From positions 186,001 to 250,000 of the forward strand of contig NW_017386101.1 in the NCBI RefSeq assembly GCF_000237925.1: a DNA stretch of 64,000 bases, written 5' to 3'. Positions 1-10,837 of the stretch are shown here, one piece after another. A program made the position numbers and the translations under genes. This DNA comes from Schistosoma mansoni. Its lineage: Eukaryota; Platyhelminthes; Trematoda; Strigeidida; Schistosomatidae. Each line of letters begins with the position of its first letter. Position 1 is the first letter of the stretch. The notes under the pieces are model-generated. The model did no database searches. It saw only the letters and a list, made by a program, of their open reading frames with translations, and was not told where the DNA came from.

Positions 1-51
1 TATATGCAACTGGAGTTATCGTTAAAGACTGTAAGAGTAAGGGATAAGAAG

Positions 52-240
52 TACGTTTACTATTTGCAAAATGTCCAGAAATTGTCTCAGACTTCATTGT
101 TCCTTCATTTTCATACCAATCACTTTGGTTCTCTTCTCTTTGATCTTCTCAACCTTTAACCGCTGGACATTCCTTTTTCAATTGGTGATATATACTACTT
201 ATATTTGTCGACATCAGTAAAACGCACCACAATACATACA
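52..240 (+). repeat. R1 dispersed repeat, copy 1
   Basis: This roughly 190-base stretch matches six other places in the window (2882, 3400, 13270, and inverted at 15778, 40110, 43180). Shared landmarks are a 'gtctcagacttcattgttcc' block, a pyrimidine-rich middle and a 3' block around 'tatatactacttatat' followed by a 'gacata/gacatc' step. No coding potential or tRNA-like boxes are seen. It is a non-autonomous interspersed repeat of unknown class. Confidence 0.6.
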
Positions 241-400
241 GAATTCGAGAAACAGTATAACTTGTATTTTAACAATAATTGTCAGTCAACTTCTAAATTT
301 AACTATTCCGAGAAATTTATTTCAATATATCTTTCTTAACCATATAATCTTCAATTGTTTAATTGTTTACACTGAGTAAAGAATTTCCCCTTAAAAATTT

Positions 401-1150
401 CTTACCTACTTACTTACGCCTGTTACCCCTCGTCGAGGAGCATAGGCCACCCACCAGCATTCTCCATCCAACTCGGTCCTGAGCCTTCCTTTCCAGTTCT
501 TTCCAGTTAACATTCATCCTTTTAATATCTGCTTCTGTTCCCCGGCGTAATGTGTTCTTTGGCGTTCCTCTTTTCCGCTTCCCTTCAGGATTCCAAGTTA
601 GCGACTGCCTTGTAATGCACATTGGTGATTTCCTTAATGTATATCTGATCCACTTCCAACGTCTTTTCCTGATTTCCTCTTCAGCTGGAAGCTGGTTTGT
701 CCTCTCCCATAAAACGCTGTTGCTGATAGTATCCGGCCAATGGATGTTGAGTATTTTGCATAGACAACTGTTTATAAATACTTGTACCTTCCTGATGATG
801 GCCGTAGTAGTTCTCCACGTTTCAGCTCCGTACAGTAGTACTGTCTTGACGTTCGTATTGAAGATTCTGACTTTGAAATTAGTTGACAGTTGTTTTGAGT
901 TCCATATGTTCTTCAATTGTAGAAATGCTGCTCTTGCTTGCCAATCCTCGCCTTTACATATGCATCCGATCCTCCTTGTTTATCAACGATGCTTCCCAGG
1001 TACGTGAATGTTTCCACCTCTTCCAGAGTTTCGCCATCAAGTTCGATTGGGTTGGTGTTCTCCTTGTTGCATTTGAGAATCTTGCTTTTTCCTTTGTGAA
1101 TGTGGAGGCCTATCGATGCAGAGGCTGCTGCTACATTTGCTGTCTTCATC
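401..1150 (-). mobile_element. LINE family B (RTE/SR2-like) 3' fragment
   Basis: On the minus strand two overlapping reading frames (1149-913 and 916-410) encode the C-terminal part of an RTE-type reverse transcriptase: a thumb region with '[20 protein letters not shown]', then '[15 protein letters not shown]', then a tail with '[16 protein letters not shown]' and the terminal '[12 protein letters not shown]'. The 3' end runs into TAAG-type tetranucleotide repeats (401-418), as expected of RTE-clade LINEs. The copy is 5'-truncated, lacks endonuclease and catalytic RT, and has one frame change near 913. Copies at 23619 and 59700 belong to the same family. Confidence 0.85.
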
Positions 1151-1479
1151 TTAAGAATTTGAATATTCCTAAAAATTTCACTTGTTGAAAATTAAAATTG
1201 GGTCAGAATATTGGTCCGGAGAAGTTTGTACTCTATTCGTGATGCCTTATACTGATAAGATTTCAGATTTTGTGTTTTATGAAATTCGCCGACAGAATAC
1301 TTCAAAATTAAATTTTCTAACGTCGAAAAGAGTAACTTCATCAAAATAAAGGGAATGTTTATATTATTGCTAGTAAGGCTTCAATTATTTCGTTCTTTAT
1401 ATGCTTAACTGAATTATGATTAGTTTTATTTCACAAGTGAGTGGCTATCTGAACTTATCAACTAAGTGGATAAACCGTT

Positions 1480-1612
1480 ATACATTTGAAGCGAAATGTT
1501 CTGTGTTCGAGATCCTGTGTGGATATCGACGCCGGAATGCAAGGACATCTAGAAGATGAACATCAAATAGAATGAAACTTGCATCCTGGATTCCACTACT
1601 ATTCATAAATCT
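1480..1612 (+). repeat. Decayed hammerhead repeat (Sm-alpha type)
   Basis: A tRNA-like B-box remnant ('tgttcgagatcctgtg') is followed about 45 bases later by a worn hammerhead (1548-1590): an 'agatgaa' remnant of the CTGANGA box, an intact 'gaaac' box, and the 3' arm 'tcctggattccac' typical of the family. The first core box is damaged, so self-cleavage is unlikely. Confidence 0.55.
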
Positions 1613-1846
1613 ATCTTTCCTATAGAGAGAGAATATCGGTGGGCTCTTTTTAACTCTTCTACAATTCTACTACTATCTTATAATATAGTCAGTGGATTTT
1701 TCGACAATAATTTTGTTTAAGCAAATAAGAAATTTAAACGCAAGAGAAACACTTGAATGACATCAATTTGACTAGTGTATACGTTTGTGTTTGCTTGTTA
1801 ATAAACTGAACCTTAATGTGTATTTGGTATTTTTTCATTATATCAG

Positions 1847-1976
1847 GTTTATATTCCAAAATTGCAATTCCGATGCAACACAAGTCGGTATTATTTAACA
1901 TCAACTGAGGCTAAACTGGGTGCTTCTGAAATAGCTATTCAAAGTCTTCCATTTAATCCTTTCAGCTTGAATGAAG
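1847..1976 (+). CDS. Internal exon of unrecognised host gene 1
   Basis: An acceptor 'ttcattatatcag' precedes 130 bases that are open in one frame, ending at a good donor 'gaag|gtaaac'. The translation starts VYIPKLQFRCNTSRYYLTST and ends in SLPFNPFSLNE, entering in phase 0 and leaving in phase 1. The next exon found, 6427-6534, enters in exactly that phase, which supports both. The 4.4-kb intron between them is full of repeats; a further phase 1-1 exon inside it cannot be excluded. I do not recognise the protein. The start of the gene lies left of the window. Confidence 0.55.
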
Positions 1977-2116
1977 GTAAACAGTATTACTAATAAAATG
2001 CTTATCTTTGCGTTTCTTTTTCAAGTAAATCATTATCAATTTTTCAGTAAAATGAAATTAATCACTAATGGTCAAACAATCTACACATAATATTGATTTT
2101 ACAAAATAGCTTATTA

Positions 2117-2642
2117 TTTATTTATTTATTTGAACACATAAATATTGGTACAAAGGGGCACCAGATATATATGCGCCACACAAATCTCATTCGATTTGTG
2201 TGAGGGCTGTGATACTGCCTAGAAACCCAAACAAAAGCAGGTGGTTTTCTTAGGGGGCCATATCCGGAGCCTTCGACCTAAAGATCTGATCCACAAAGCA
2301 GTGGAGCATCGTAAGGAGATGCAATCCGATGGTAGCCGGTGATCAACGATTGATTCATACGCCATTTGTTCTCTCAGGATACTGGAGCCCATGTGCACCA
2401 TTGGTTTGGAATCAGGGATTTCCAAATCCCCTAGGTGGACTTTCCGTGTCCACCAACCCGGTTAAAGCACCGAACATTCACTTTTTGTCCTCTCGATTTC
2501 GTAAACAACAGTAATGACACGAGAAGGTAGTGAGTAGGACTTCTCTGGCAGAGGCTATATACGTGTGACCATGTGAAAGCATTTGGAGAGGGAGAACAGA
2601 CTCTCCCAACTGTCGGCCGTACCAGGGCATTTGTGGACTAAC
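2117..2642 (-). mobile_element. R2 non-autonomous LINE C derivative
   Basis: On the minus strand this 0.53-kb element ends in 'tttgtgtggcgcatatatat' followed by a tail of TAAA units, the same 3' tail as LINE C (35165-35232; complement of 10838-10915). Its 5' two thirds match R2 copies at 18003, 38758 and 60664. Short open frames on both strands are chance products of its GC-rich body. It lies in the intron between the 1847 and 6427 exons. Confidence 0.8.
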
Positions 2643-2881
2643 AAGTTATATATAAATGCACTACCATACATTGGCATTGAATTTGAACCTAGTTTCCAAA
2701 TTATTTACGTCACATGGTCGAAGTCAATTTAGAAGAAATGAACAGTAGTTCTTTCTAAGTAATGCTTCTCTATACAGAATAGTCTACCTCATCTAACTGT
2801 TTAATCAAAGTCTCTGCATTCAAACTATAAAATATCTAGTGATATGGAAAATATTCATTTAAACAGCTAACTGACATTTCA

Positions 2882-3136
2882 GTGAACGAGGACTTGGCGG
2901 GGAGAACCAATTTATCATTTAACGCAAAATTACAAATTGTCTTCATAAAATATGAAAATCATACATTAAATACTTCATCTACACTTCTTCTATCAATTGT
3001 CTCACACAAAAATTCATCGTTGCTTCATTACAGTCTTCAATTTGATCTTCTCAACCTTCTCCTGACAGGCATTCCACTTCCAATTGGTGTTTTATACAAA
3101 TTATATCTGTCAACATACGTAACATACACTACATGA
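2882..3136 (+). repeat. R1 dispersed repeat, copy 2
   Basis: Among the longest R1 copies, starting with 'gaacgaggacttggcgggga' and ending near 'acatacactacatgatg'. It keeps the pyrimidine-rich middle and the 'caattggtgttttatacaaa' block that recurs at 160-200, 3650-3690 and 13510-13550. The open frame inside it is not conserved between copies, so it is not a gene. Confidence 0.6.
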
Positions 3137-3399
3137 TGATCCACTTATTTTATACACTAATAAGTTGACCATTTGATGCTATAGATTATATTTTCGTTTG
3201 TAGTTTAAATTTTTCATTTTAGTCAATAAATTTAGCATGAATCTCCCCTAATATAGAAGCAATTCTAGTTTATTTAGTGTTAAAAAGTATGACACCTTAG
3301 CATACAACACCATATTGTTTGGGTTAAGTATCCAATAATAAGTTCTAGATTGATGATGACGTGTTTCAATTAAGAGGATAAACGTTTTTCACCAATTCA

Positions 3400-3712
3400 G
3401 TGAAGATAAACACCAGTTGGGATAATCAAATGCATTTCAACACAAGATTACAGAATATCCCAGTAAAATCTGAGAACCAAACAGTAAATACATAATTTAC
3501 ATGATATCAATCAAACTTGACCATTCTTTTGCAAATGTCAATCAGTCGTCTCAGACTTCACTGTTTCTTGATATCTATATCATCAATTTCTTACTGTTTC
3601 TGTTCTCCCCGTCTCGATGTTCTTAATCTTCTGCTGCCAGATGTTCTATTCCTGATTAATGATATATACTACTTATATCGACATAAGTAGCAGACACCAC
3701 AATATCATCATA
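3400..3712 (+). repeat. R1 dispersed repeat, copy 3
   Basis: Second R1 copy in the same intron, about 260 bases after copy 2 and in the same orientation. It shows 'gtctcagacttcactgtttc' and ends at 'gtagcagacaccacaatatc'. Nothing else is recognised around it. Confidence 0.6.
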
Positions 3713-4293
3713 AATAAAACTAGATTTTATGTTTCTCTGTTATCATCAGTTAGCATAACTATTCAACTCGAGTAAGACTGAATCTGAATAATTAAAGTTC
3801 ACAATCAAAAATATTACAATTTAATCCAGTAATAGTTTGTACCATAAAATTATAAGCATATGCATTAGATCTTTAAAGAAAATACATTTTGTTTTACGTC
3901 AATAAACTTCGACTTTAATCTAAAACAAAATGTATCTGTTTCACTGAACATTGATCAAGTATGGTCCAGTATTACTTTATACTTCTAATGATTGTATACA
4001 ATAATTGGGTTTAAGCTTGAAGGAAGCGAAAAAATTGTTGATAGACAAAGATAGACGAATTCCAAACCACGCCACTGACTATTCAGAAAATAGAAGAAAC
4101 CTATGAGATTTAGCGTGCTGCAAAACTGTAAGGATAAATGATCCTACTCTTTTAGTTAGTTGAGTTAGTTAACGTCAGTAATGATACTCATTTATTATCC
4201 GAAGCGTGGTCAATAACAAAATGATCAAAGACTAATATACGTAACTGTTTACGATACTGAGTTCCATCAGCACTGTAAAACAACTTAGTATAC

Positions 4294-4612
4294 GATAATG
4301 TGAAGGGGTTTTGTGGAGATTTCAGTAATTCTGTAGTTGAAAGCATGAGTCAATTGAAGCCAGACCACCAAAAGAAACCTGGAAGCACTGGATGGCCGTT
4401 TCGTCCTATTATGGGACTCCTCAGCAGTGCGATTCCACGATCGCGCCTCGCGATGTTCTAACCCAGGACCTACCAGTCTCGCGCCAGAGATAGGAACTCA
4501 CTGAAGACAATTGGTGAACGGTTGCTCAAACTTCGTGGATTGGTTGAAGTTAGACAATACCACCATCGGATGCCGGTTCAGTGGTCTATCGGTGAAGTGC
4601 TCTGGCGCGAGA
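4294..4612 (-). mobile_element. Hammerhead/tRNA-like SINE with 9-bp target duplication
   Basis: The element is flanked by 'ttagtatac' on both sides (4285-4293 and 4613-4621), a clear target-site duplication. Read on the minus strand it holds a tRNA-like B-box relic and then a hammerhead (4386-4429), ending in the shared tail 'actacaaaatcc'-like sequence at the left. The right end carries an inverted copy of the tRNA-like head ('ttcagtggtctatcgg'), so the element folds back on itself. Same family as 6565-6994 and 45827-46060. Confidence 0.75.
4386..4429 (-). ncRNA. Hammerhead ribozyme motif
   Basis: On the minus strand: stem I arms 'gcactg' and 'cagtgc', core box 'ctgagga', stem II 'gtcc...ggac' with a seven-base loop, then 'gaaac' and the cleavage triplet 'atc' instead of the usual 'gtc'. 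Both core boxes are intact; the changed triplet and a mismatch in the very short stem III probably reduce activity. Confidence 0.7.
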
Positions 4613-4639
4613 TTAGTATACTATGTTTTTTCCAATGCT

Positions 4640-6426
4640 TCATTCAATTAACATTGCTTGACGGAAAGTTTCTTTTTCTAATCAAACATACAGCCGTTAT
4701 TCAATAATTCCAGATAAAACTAAATTTAAATATTTTCAGGTAATTCGATATAATTCATCAAGTGAAATTCTATACTTAAGAATTATAACACATAAAATGT
4801 AAATTATGTTCACATTATAACAGTTGACTTCAATTATAGTTTACGAGTGGCATAAATTATAAAGATAATCTGGTCATTCAAAAAATAATCAGTAGGTTGT
4901 GTAATAGTTACAAGTCATTTAGTGTATTTCATTAGGATTACAAGCACCTCTTGCTCACAAGTTTCTAACACCAAGAGACCTAGGTTTACGGTTTCCCATA
5001 GACTGCCTCTAACCTCCTAGAATCAATATTTCAAAAAGTTTATATCACTTAAGTTCTATTAGCTTTAAATGGACGAATATCAGTCTAATAAGAGCTTAGT
5101 TACGTGTTGGAAATATTAATTTTGTTATCTCTGAATGTGATAATTAGTGACTTAGAACTGAATTTATCAGAGTGCCAATTCCCTCCAGATTATAGAAACA
5201 TATCATGTACCTAGAATATACTATAATGATACATTACAGGTTTATCTTTCTGTGCTATCGTGTATAACATACATTTCTTATGTTAATATGTACTTTCAGA
5301 CAAACAGATAGTTTCGATATAGCACAAAAACAGACATTTCATCTTCATTTTGTTAAGTTCATCAACTACGTTTCTGAAAACAGTTAAGGTGTGGTTTTCC
5401 ACTTTCATTTCTTTTAAATACTTCAATTTTGCACTTTAGTTTGAATTATTCGTTATTCTGAAACTGATTTACACAGCAGTGTCTTATCATACGATTCTTA
5501 ATCATTTCATTTTTCATCAAAGGAAAAACAATAATTGTAGACAGAATATATGAAATGATTTAATTCCAGTATTTTTTCCATATTCTGACAACATTTAAAT
5601 CTATTTTCATGAAGCTTCCCTCGCTGTTTCATCTTCTAGTTTCCGTTGATAAGATAATCACTTATTAGATGTCGATGCTCTAAAAGTCATAAGATTAGAG
5701 ATCTTACAGAATACCATGATGAAAGTTGAGACTACTTGTGAGTAGCATGCTTATATTCATAGAAATAATTGGCGTCACGGTCATTTGGTGGTGGGGTAAG
5801 TTGGGCTTTTAATCTTAATAGTGTTAGTAATAAAATCCTTCAGTTATACATTATCGAAAAATCTTATGCGGTAGTCACAATTCCGAATGGCGGATTAAAT
5901 CGGAGACAGAGTGTAGATTCGGATGTCAATAATCTTTTTATGTTATATTAGCCACATTCTTCATAACAGAACGGTGGCATCAGATACTTCCTCATTAAAC
6001 TGTTTGCTTTTAAGGATGTAAGGCTTCCAGAAGTCTTCAATTTTGGTAATCGAATCTAGTTCTGAATTTTTTTCAGACTTGTGTTTCATCATTTCACGGT
6101 CATTTTCAATATATCGAACCACACTTGACAATAGTGAGAGCGGTAGACTCACAGTCAAACATATTGTCTACACAACAACACCGAATACGTAAATCTGATG
6201 ATATATTTTACCCTCGTAACATGTACATCATGAATAGTAATGAGTGTTTTTCTTCAAATCTTTCGTCATAAAATGTATTAGAAACCAATGAGTCAAATAT
6301 ATCACATGTTTTTTTTAAAATCGAATCCAAACAACTTAGATCCAACTATCTTAGTCGCGACAGCAATGAACTTAAATTCTTGTAGCCTTAGCTTATAACT
6401 TATTATATCCTGCATTTTTTTAACAG
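4640..6426. other. Intron, no gene recognised
   Basis: AT-rich intron sequence of gene 1. Weak open stretches at 5769-5951 (plus) and 5961-6158 (minus) have no splice signals, start context or family resemblance that I can defend. The local drop in AT content there suggests an old, unrecognised repeat. Confidence 0.5.
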
Positions 6427-6534
6427 AGCCCGTTAGTCCACCACAATTACAGTCAACTTATCACACTTATCCAACTTCAAGTTCTAATTTTTTAGATCAA
6501 AATTATCTTCCACAGATAAATTCATATTTCCTAA
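6427..6534 (+). CDS. Internal exon of unrecognised host gene 1
   Basis: A strong acceptor 'ttttttaacag' is followed by 108 open bases: after completing the split codon from the previous exon they read PVSPPQLQSTYHTYPTSSSN and end INSYFL. The proposed donor 'cctaa|gtttta' is weak, but it leaves in phase 1, which is what the terminal exon at 7095 needs. The peptide is Pro/Ser/Tyr/Gln-rich, like the tail that follows, and looks disordered. Alternative donors close by would break the frame. Function unknown. Confidence 0.5.
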
Positions 6535-6653
6535 GTTTTAAATTTTTATTTACTATAAAGTTAGGGGGTTTTTGTGGAGATTTTCAGTTATTTTTTATAT
6601 ATAGTTGAAATCATGAAAGAATTGAACCTAGATCACCATGGAAAACGTGGAAG

Positions 6654-6698
6654 TACTGGAAGGTCGTTTCGTCCTATTATGGGACTCTTCAGCAGTGC
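6654..6698 (-). ncRNA. Hammerhead ribozyme motif, left arm
   Basis: Minus strand: 'cactg' / 'cagta' stem I, 'ctgaaga' core, 'gtcc...ggac' stem II, 'gaaac' core. The stem III region is changed to 'gaccttc', so pairing there is poor and activity is doubtful. Confidence 0.6.
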
Positions 6699-6895
6699 GC
6701 ATCCACGACCCCACCTCACGAGATTCGAACCCACGACCTACCAGTCTCGCGTGCGAGCACTTAACCAACATAGACCACTGAGCAGGCATCCAACGGTGTT
6801 AATGTCTAACTTCAATCAATCCAGGAAATCGAGCAACCATTTCACCAATGTCTTCAGTGAGTTGATCGAATCTCGCGAGGCGGGATCATGGATGC

Positions 6896-6941
6896 GCACT
6901 GCTGAGGAATCCCATACTAGGACGAAACCGCCGTCCAGTGC
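6896..6941 (+). ncRNA. Hammerhead ribozyme motif, right arm
   Basis: Plus strand: stem I 'gcactg' / 'cagtgc', core 'ctgagga', weakened stem II ('atccc...gga'), intact 'gaaac', cleavage triplet 'gtc'. It is the mirror partner of 6654-6698 and points the opposite way. Confidence 0.65.
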
Positions 6942-7094
6942 TTCCAGGTTTTCCATGCTTGTCAAGCTTCAATTGACTCATGATTTCAACTATATACTAT
7001 AAAGTTAGTTTGTTTTTCAGATGAATTGTTTAATTTATTTCATTTCATTAAAACAAAAAATAATAAATTCAATTGTATCATTTAATTATTTTAG

Positions 7095-7882
7095 CATTTG
7101 CAACTAGTTATACTCTGCCAATTAATCCAAATATAGTACATACGAATGCAGCATTTATGCCATTACCATTATCAAATAATATGGCAAATTCATCAACTCC
7201 ATTGAATTTATTACAATCTCAAACAAATATTCTACAATTATCTGGTACAACAAATTTTCCTATAAATAATACTGGTCTAACAAATGTAACCGGTAATTTA
7301 ACTAATAATAATAATAACAATGTTAATCTACAAAATGAATGTACTGCTGGAACCATAATAAATAATGCATTTGATTATTCTACACAGTTGTTTTCAACGG
7401 GCACCCTAGGAAATAATGGACTTATTAATGCAACATTTAACAATCAACCTACTTATTATTTTGATCCGAATTCCATTACAACTGCTGCTGCTGCTGCAAC
7501 AGCTATGTTAGTTGGACCAAATGGATTAGGTACCATTAATAATAATGCTATACCACAAATTATTGGAATTCAACAATCATTAACTAATTGCGGTAATGAA
7601 TTAGGACAAAATTGTTCATCTTCTTCTACTATTGGACAATCGGTAAACTCTTTGTCACCATTAGCAGGTTTATATAATTTTGGTTTACAAATACCATTAA
7701 TTTCAACATCAGCTTTATCACAATCACAACCAACAACGAATTCAACTTCACAAACAGCAACTGTAATGAATTTATTAAATCAGTCATATACAAATCCTGT
7801 TTCTGTACTCAATGGTACTCTATCAGTTACACAATCAATGAATGAACAAAATCCACAAATAACTCTTTCTGGTACAAGTTGA
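7095..7882 (+). CDS. 3' terminal exon of gene 1, Asn/Ser/Thr/Gln-rich C-terminus
   Basis: The acceptor 'ttaattattttag' at 7094 opens 788 bases ending in TGA. The first two bases complete a split codon from 6534, and the protein then reads FATSYTLPINPNIVHTNAAF and ends ITLSGTS. The 261 residues are low-complexity: a run of six Asn (near residue 75), five Ala in AAAAA (near residue 136), many Ser/Thr/Gln, almost no Lys or Asp. No domain, membrane span or signal peptide is visible. Such tails are common in schistosome transcription factors and RNA-binding proteins, but the conserved domain that would say which lies outside the window. The upstream in-frame TTG at 7073 is intronic. Confidence 0.75.
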
Positions 7883-8742
7883 TCTGGTATATTATTATTC
7901 ATAAATACGAAATTAGGAACTAACTTGAATGAGATTTAACGTTTTCGTAAGTTTTCAATGGAAGATATCTGGATGATACCTTTGTTTATTTGAAATGACT
8001 TCTTGAAATTCACGAACTGTATTGGTTCCAGTTGAATGGAATATTAAATTTTAATACCAAATATTTTTGCAATATATTTATTCTTTACATTTATTTTGTT
8101 ATATATTCCATTATCTTCATAAAGTGGTTTACTCTTCTCTCTTCTATCTCTATTTTTTCCTCCATATTTTCCATTGAATTATCCATGTAAACTGTTTGTC
8201 TATTTCACTTGTCATTTCATCAGTAGATGAATCATTTCCAAACTGTTGTAAACGATCCAGCAAACAATAATATGGGTATGAACAAACCTTTTTGTGTTGA
8301 TCATTCTTTGATACTCAATTAAGATAATATAAGCTACAACATTGGAAACTCTTAAGATACCATTGTTCTTTCATACATCTTCATTTATACAACAAAGGGT
8401 ATTTTGTTTTACCTTTTTTTTTCTGTAGTCATTAGTATTTACCACAGTTGTTTCACATTACTATTATTATTATTATCAGCTTCGGAACAAAAGTTGTTTC
8501 ATTTCTATATACATATACTTTTACCATCTTCTTGTGTCCTACTTTCTCTAATATAATAGTCATTATTAATATTTTAATGAAAAAAAACATCTTGTAAATC
8601 ATCACCATTACTATTATTATCCATATGTTCACATTATTATTGACTAAATCATTAGTACAGTCTTAGGTATGTCAGTCAAGTCTTCATTGATAACAGTTCA
8701 TCTTTGACACTATACATCTATATCTATATATATATTACAATG

Positions 8743-8748
8743 AATAAA
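8743..8748 (+). terminator. Candidate poly(A) signal of gene 1
   Basis: A canonical AATAAA about 860 bases after the stop codon, followed by 'atatttgaaggtgtctat', a modest GT-containing downstream region. Confidence 0.35.
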
Positions 8749-9425
8749 ATATTTGAAGGTGTCTATATGAAAAGGCAAACTGTTACCTGAATGTAATAGT
8801 ACATCGTACTTAATATTTTGAATATATATAGATATTGACAATACTTATTGAATGGTGTTTTAATGATATCCACTTATTTATTTGCTTTGTTTCTTCAGTA
8901 AAAAACGTAGACAATAATAAAAAAGAAGTTATATACCTATCATCCAACTTACTTAACTCTCATCTATAATAAGTTTTTGTGTGAAATACCATCCTCATTC
9001 TTATTTATGTGGTAGAACTACTGAAAAAGGAAATTGTAAGTAGTACAGTTTTGTACAGGGCAATTGCATTTTAAGTACTTATGTATGTGTCAACAGCAAC
9101 AAAACCATGGTTCATTTACTTATTTCCTTTTATTATTTATAATAGTAATGTCATATATCTATACATATATCTTGTGAGCGATGTATTAGAATTTGTGTAC
9201 GAAGTTTTCCTTTACGTTCATTTACATTTATGTACCCACTAGTCCATTCTTTTTGTCAATGTTAAAAAAAAACGTTTAAATGGAAAACTGAACACAAAGA
9301 TAATATTTTATATTTGTATTTCCCTCTCTTTTCATACTGACTTCTTTATCGAAATTCTTCAACATGTTCTTATTTTAATCTTCAATATTTAAAGATTTAA
9401 TGTTTGTTGAATGCTTATTTATCGC

Positions 9426-9430
9426 TTCCT

Positions 9431-9462
<32 letters not shown>

Positions 9463-9480
9463 TTCTTCTTCTACTTCTTC
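9426..9480. repeat. CTT/TTC microsatellite
   Basis: Almost pure trinucleotide run with a few interruptions, downstream of gene 1. Confidence 0.9.
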
Positions 9481-9809
9481 AGTCACTTGATGTAATAAGT
9501 TTAAATAAAAAAGGCACATTGTCATTTAATTAATTTACTAAAAACGTAACCAATCTAATTGAACGTTTTTATGTGTTAATTATTACAGTTAATGCTTGTT
9601 TCAAAATAATATATTTTCATTTGTTTTAATATTTGGAATAGTTATAATGATTCATTTCCGGATAATGATTCTACACATTTAATGTCATTTGGTAGTGAGA
9701 TGTATTTTTAAATTTCACAAAGTTCTCGATAAAAGTGATTTGGTGAATATCAATGATCATTTTACTAGAAAAAACTAACCTCCATAATGATTCTTTACAC
9801 AGGGTCCTA

Positions 9810-10837
9810 ACATCAGTCAGTCAGCTTTAACGTAGGACCAGGTATATATATGCATCGGTCCAAGTTATCATACCTCATTAGCGCAACAAGATCAATACGG
9901 AATTCATAGAAGTAGTTAATTTAGTGGCGGTAATATATAAACGATAGGATGTATATATGGTTAAGCACAGGAAAAAAGATAGATATGAAGCTATTTAAAT
10001 CTCAAGGTTTAAGGGAAGATAAAGAGTGTATACACCTACGCTATTGTGATCGATTCTGAGCCATGTCACCTAGAGTATCCAACCATTGGTTACGATAGTC
10101 GCGCGGACCCCAATCAGGTAGTCTGCATCTACCATCATAACTCAGACCAGAAGTTAGTGACTTCAAGCTCTGATGCCACGTTTTGGTTTGGCCGCCCCTA
10201 ACTCTTTTCCGACCGTCCCCTACACTAGTCAGCATAGCGCGTCGAGGTAATCGGTGTTCAGGCATACGTAACACGTGGCCCAATCATCTCAGTCGATGAA
10301 GATTCATCACCTCATCAACAGATTTACCATCATTCCCTAATACTCTGTGTCTTGCCTCACTCACTATTACTTACCCAGTGATTCCAGCAGATGCGAGCAA
10401 TATTTCTAAGGCATCTGTGGTCAAATGCTAGTAACCTACGAGTATCTTCTACTCTTAATGGCCATGTTTCACAGCCGTAAAGTAGAACAGAGCGAACTGC
10501 TGCACATGATACTCGTCCCTTAATTGATAGACGGATATCTCGTCTTCGCCATAGGTGACGTAAGTTGGCAAAAGCCAAATGAGTTTTTTTGAACCCGTGC
10601 TGAGATTTCGTCAGACACCAACCTATTAGGGTTGATCAGACTTCCAAGACAAGTGAAGTTGTCGACGTGTTCGACTACTTCACTCCCTATCCTTAGTTCG
10701 GGTGTTGACGCAGGCCAGTCCTGGAGTAACAATTTACATTTAGATGGGGAGAAACGCATCCCAAACATCTTGGCATTATTACTCAGTTCTAACAAAAGAC
10801 TCTGCATTTTGTCAGAGTCTTCACCAAACAGGACTTT
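9810..10837 (-). mobile_element. LINE family A (RTE-like) 3' fragment
   Basis: Minus-strand frames give the C-terminal part of an RTE-type reverse transcriptase: 'MRFSPSKCKLLLQDW', then 'NFTCLGSLI', 'VRSVLLYGCETWPLRVEDTR', and the end 'MGHVLRMPEHRLPRRAM' to 'LGDMAQNRSQ'. Frame changes separate the pieces. The 3' UTR (9810-10040) carries a 'cgtaggaccaggtatatata' block that also ends the copies at 48885 and 49708. The 5' end is interrupted at 10837-10838 by the poly-T/ATTTT tail of LINE C, so LINE C inserted into this copy. Confidence 0.85.

Larger units (their letters stand above)
6565..6994. mobile_element. Palindromic SINE with two outward-facing hammerheads
   Basis: This 430-base element is bracketed by the direct repeat 'tactataaagttag' (6551-6564 and 6995-7008). 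Its two halves are inverted copies: both ends carry 'agttgaaatcatga', then a roughly 100-base arm with a hammerhead (6654-6698 on minus, 6896-6941 on plus). The minus reading of the left half also holds A-box 'gctcagtggtcta' and B-box 'ggttcgaatctc' about 45 bases apart. The left end has an extra 'ggggtttttgtggagatttt' missing on the right. It sits in the last intron of gene 1, about 100 bases before the terminal exon's acceptor. Confidence 0.8.
7883..9809 (+). other. 3' UTR and downstream flank of gene 1
   Basis: AT-rich, without coding potential. A canonical poly(A) signal 'aataaa' lies at 8743-8748, giving a 3' UTR of about 0.9 kb if used. A CTT/TTC microsatellite lies at 9426-9480. The repeats begin at about 9810. 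The exact transcript end cannot be fixed from sequence alone. Confidence 0.5.

Noticed and set aside
2219-2514. Open frames on both strands of R2 copies (also 18018-18521, 38745-38970, 60856-61203)
   Set aside because: Copies disagree in frame and start, and both strands are open; explained by GC-rich repeat sequence rather than a protein.
5769-6158. Possible exon or small gene in the first intron of gene 1
   Set aside because: Plus and minus frames are short, interrupted and unsupported by splice signals; could be an old repeat.
9426-9480. Microsatellites and direct repeats considered as a CRISPR array
   Set aside because: No alternating repeat-spacer pattern, and the window is eukaryotic.
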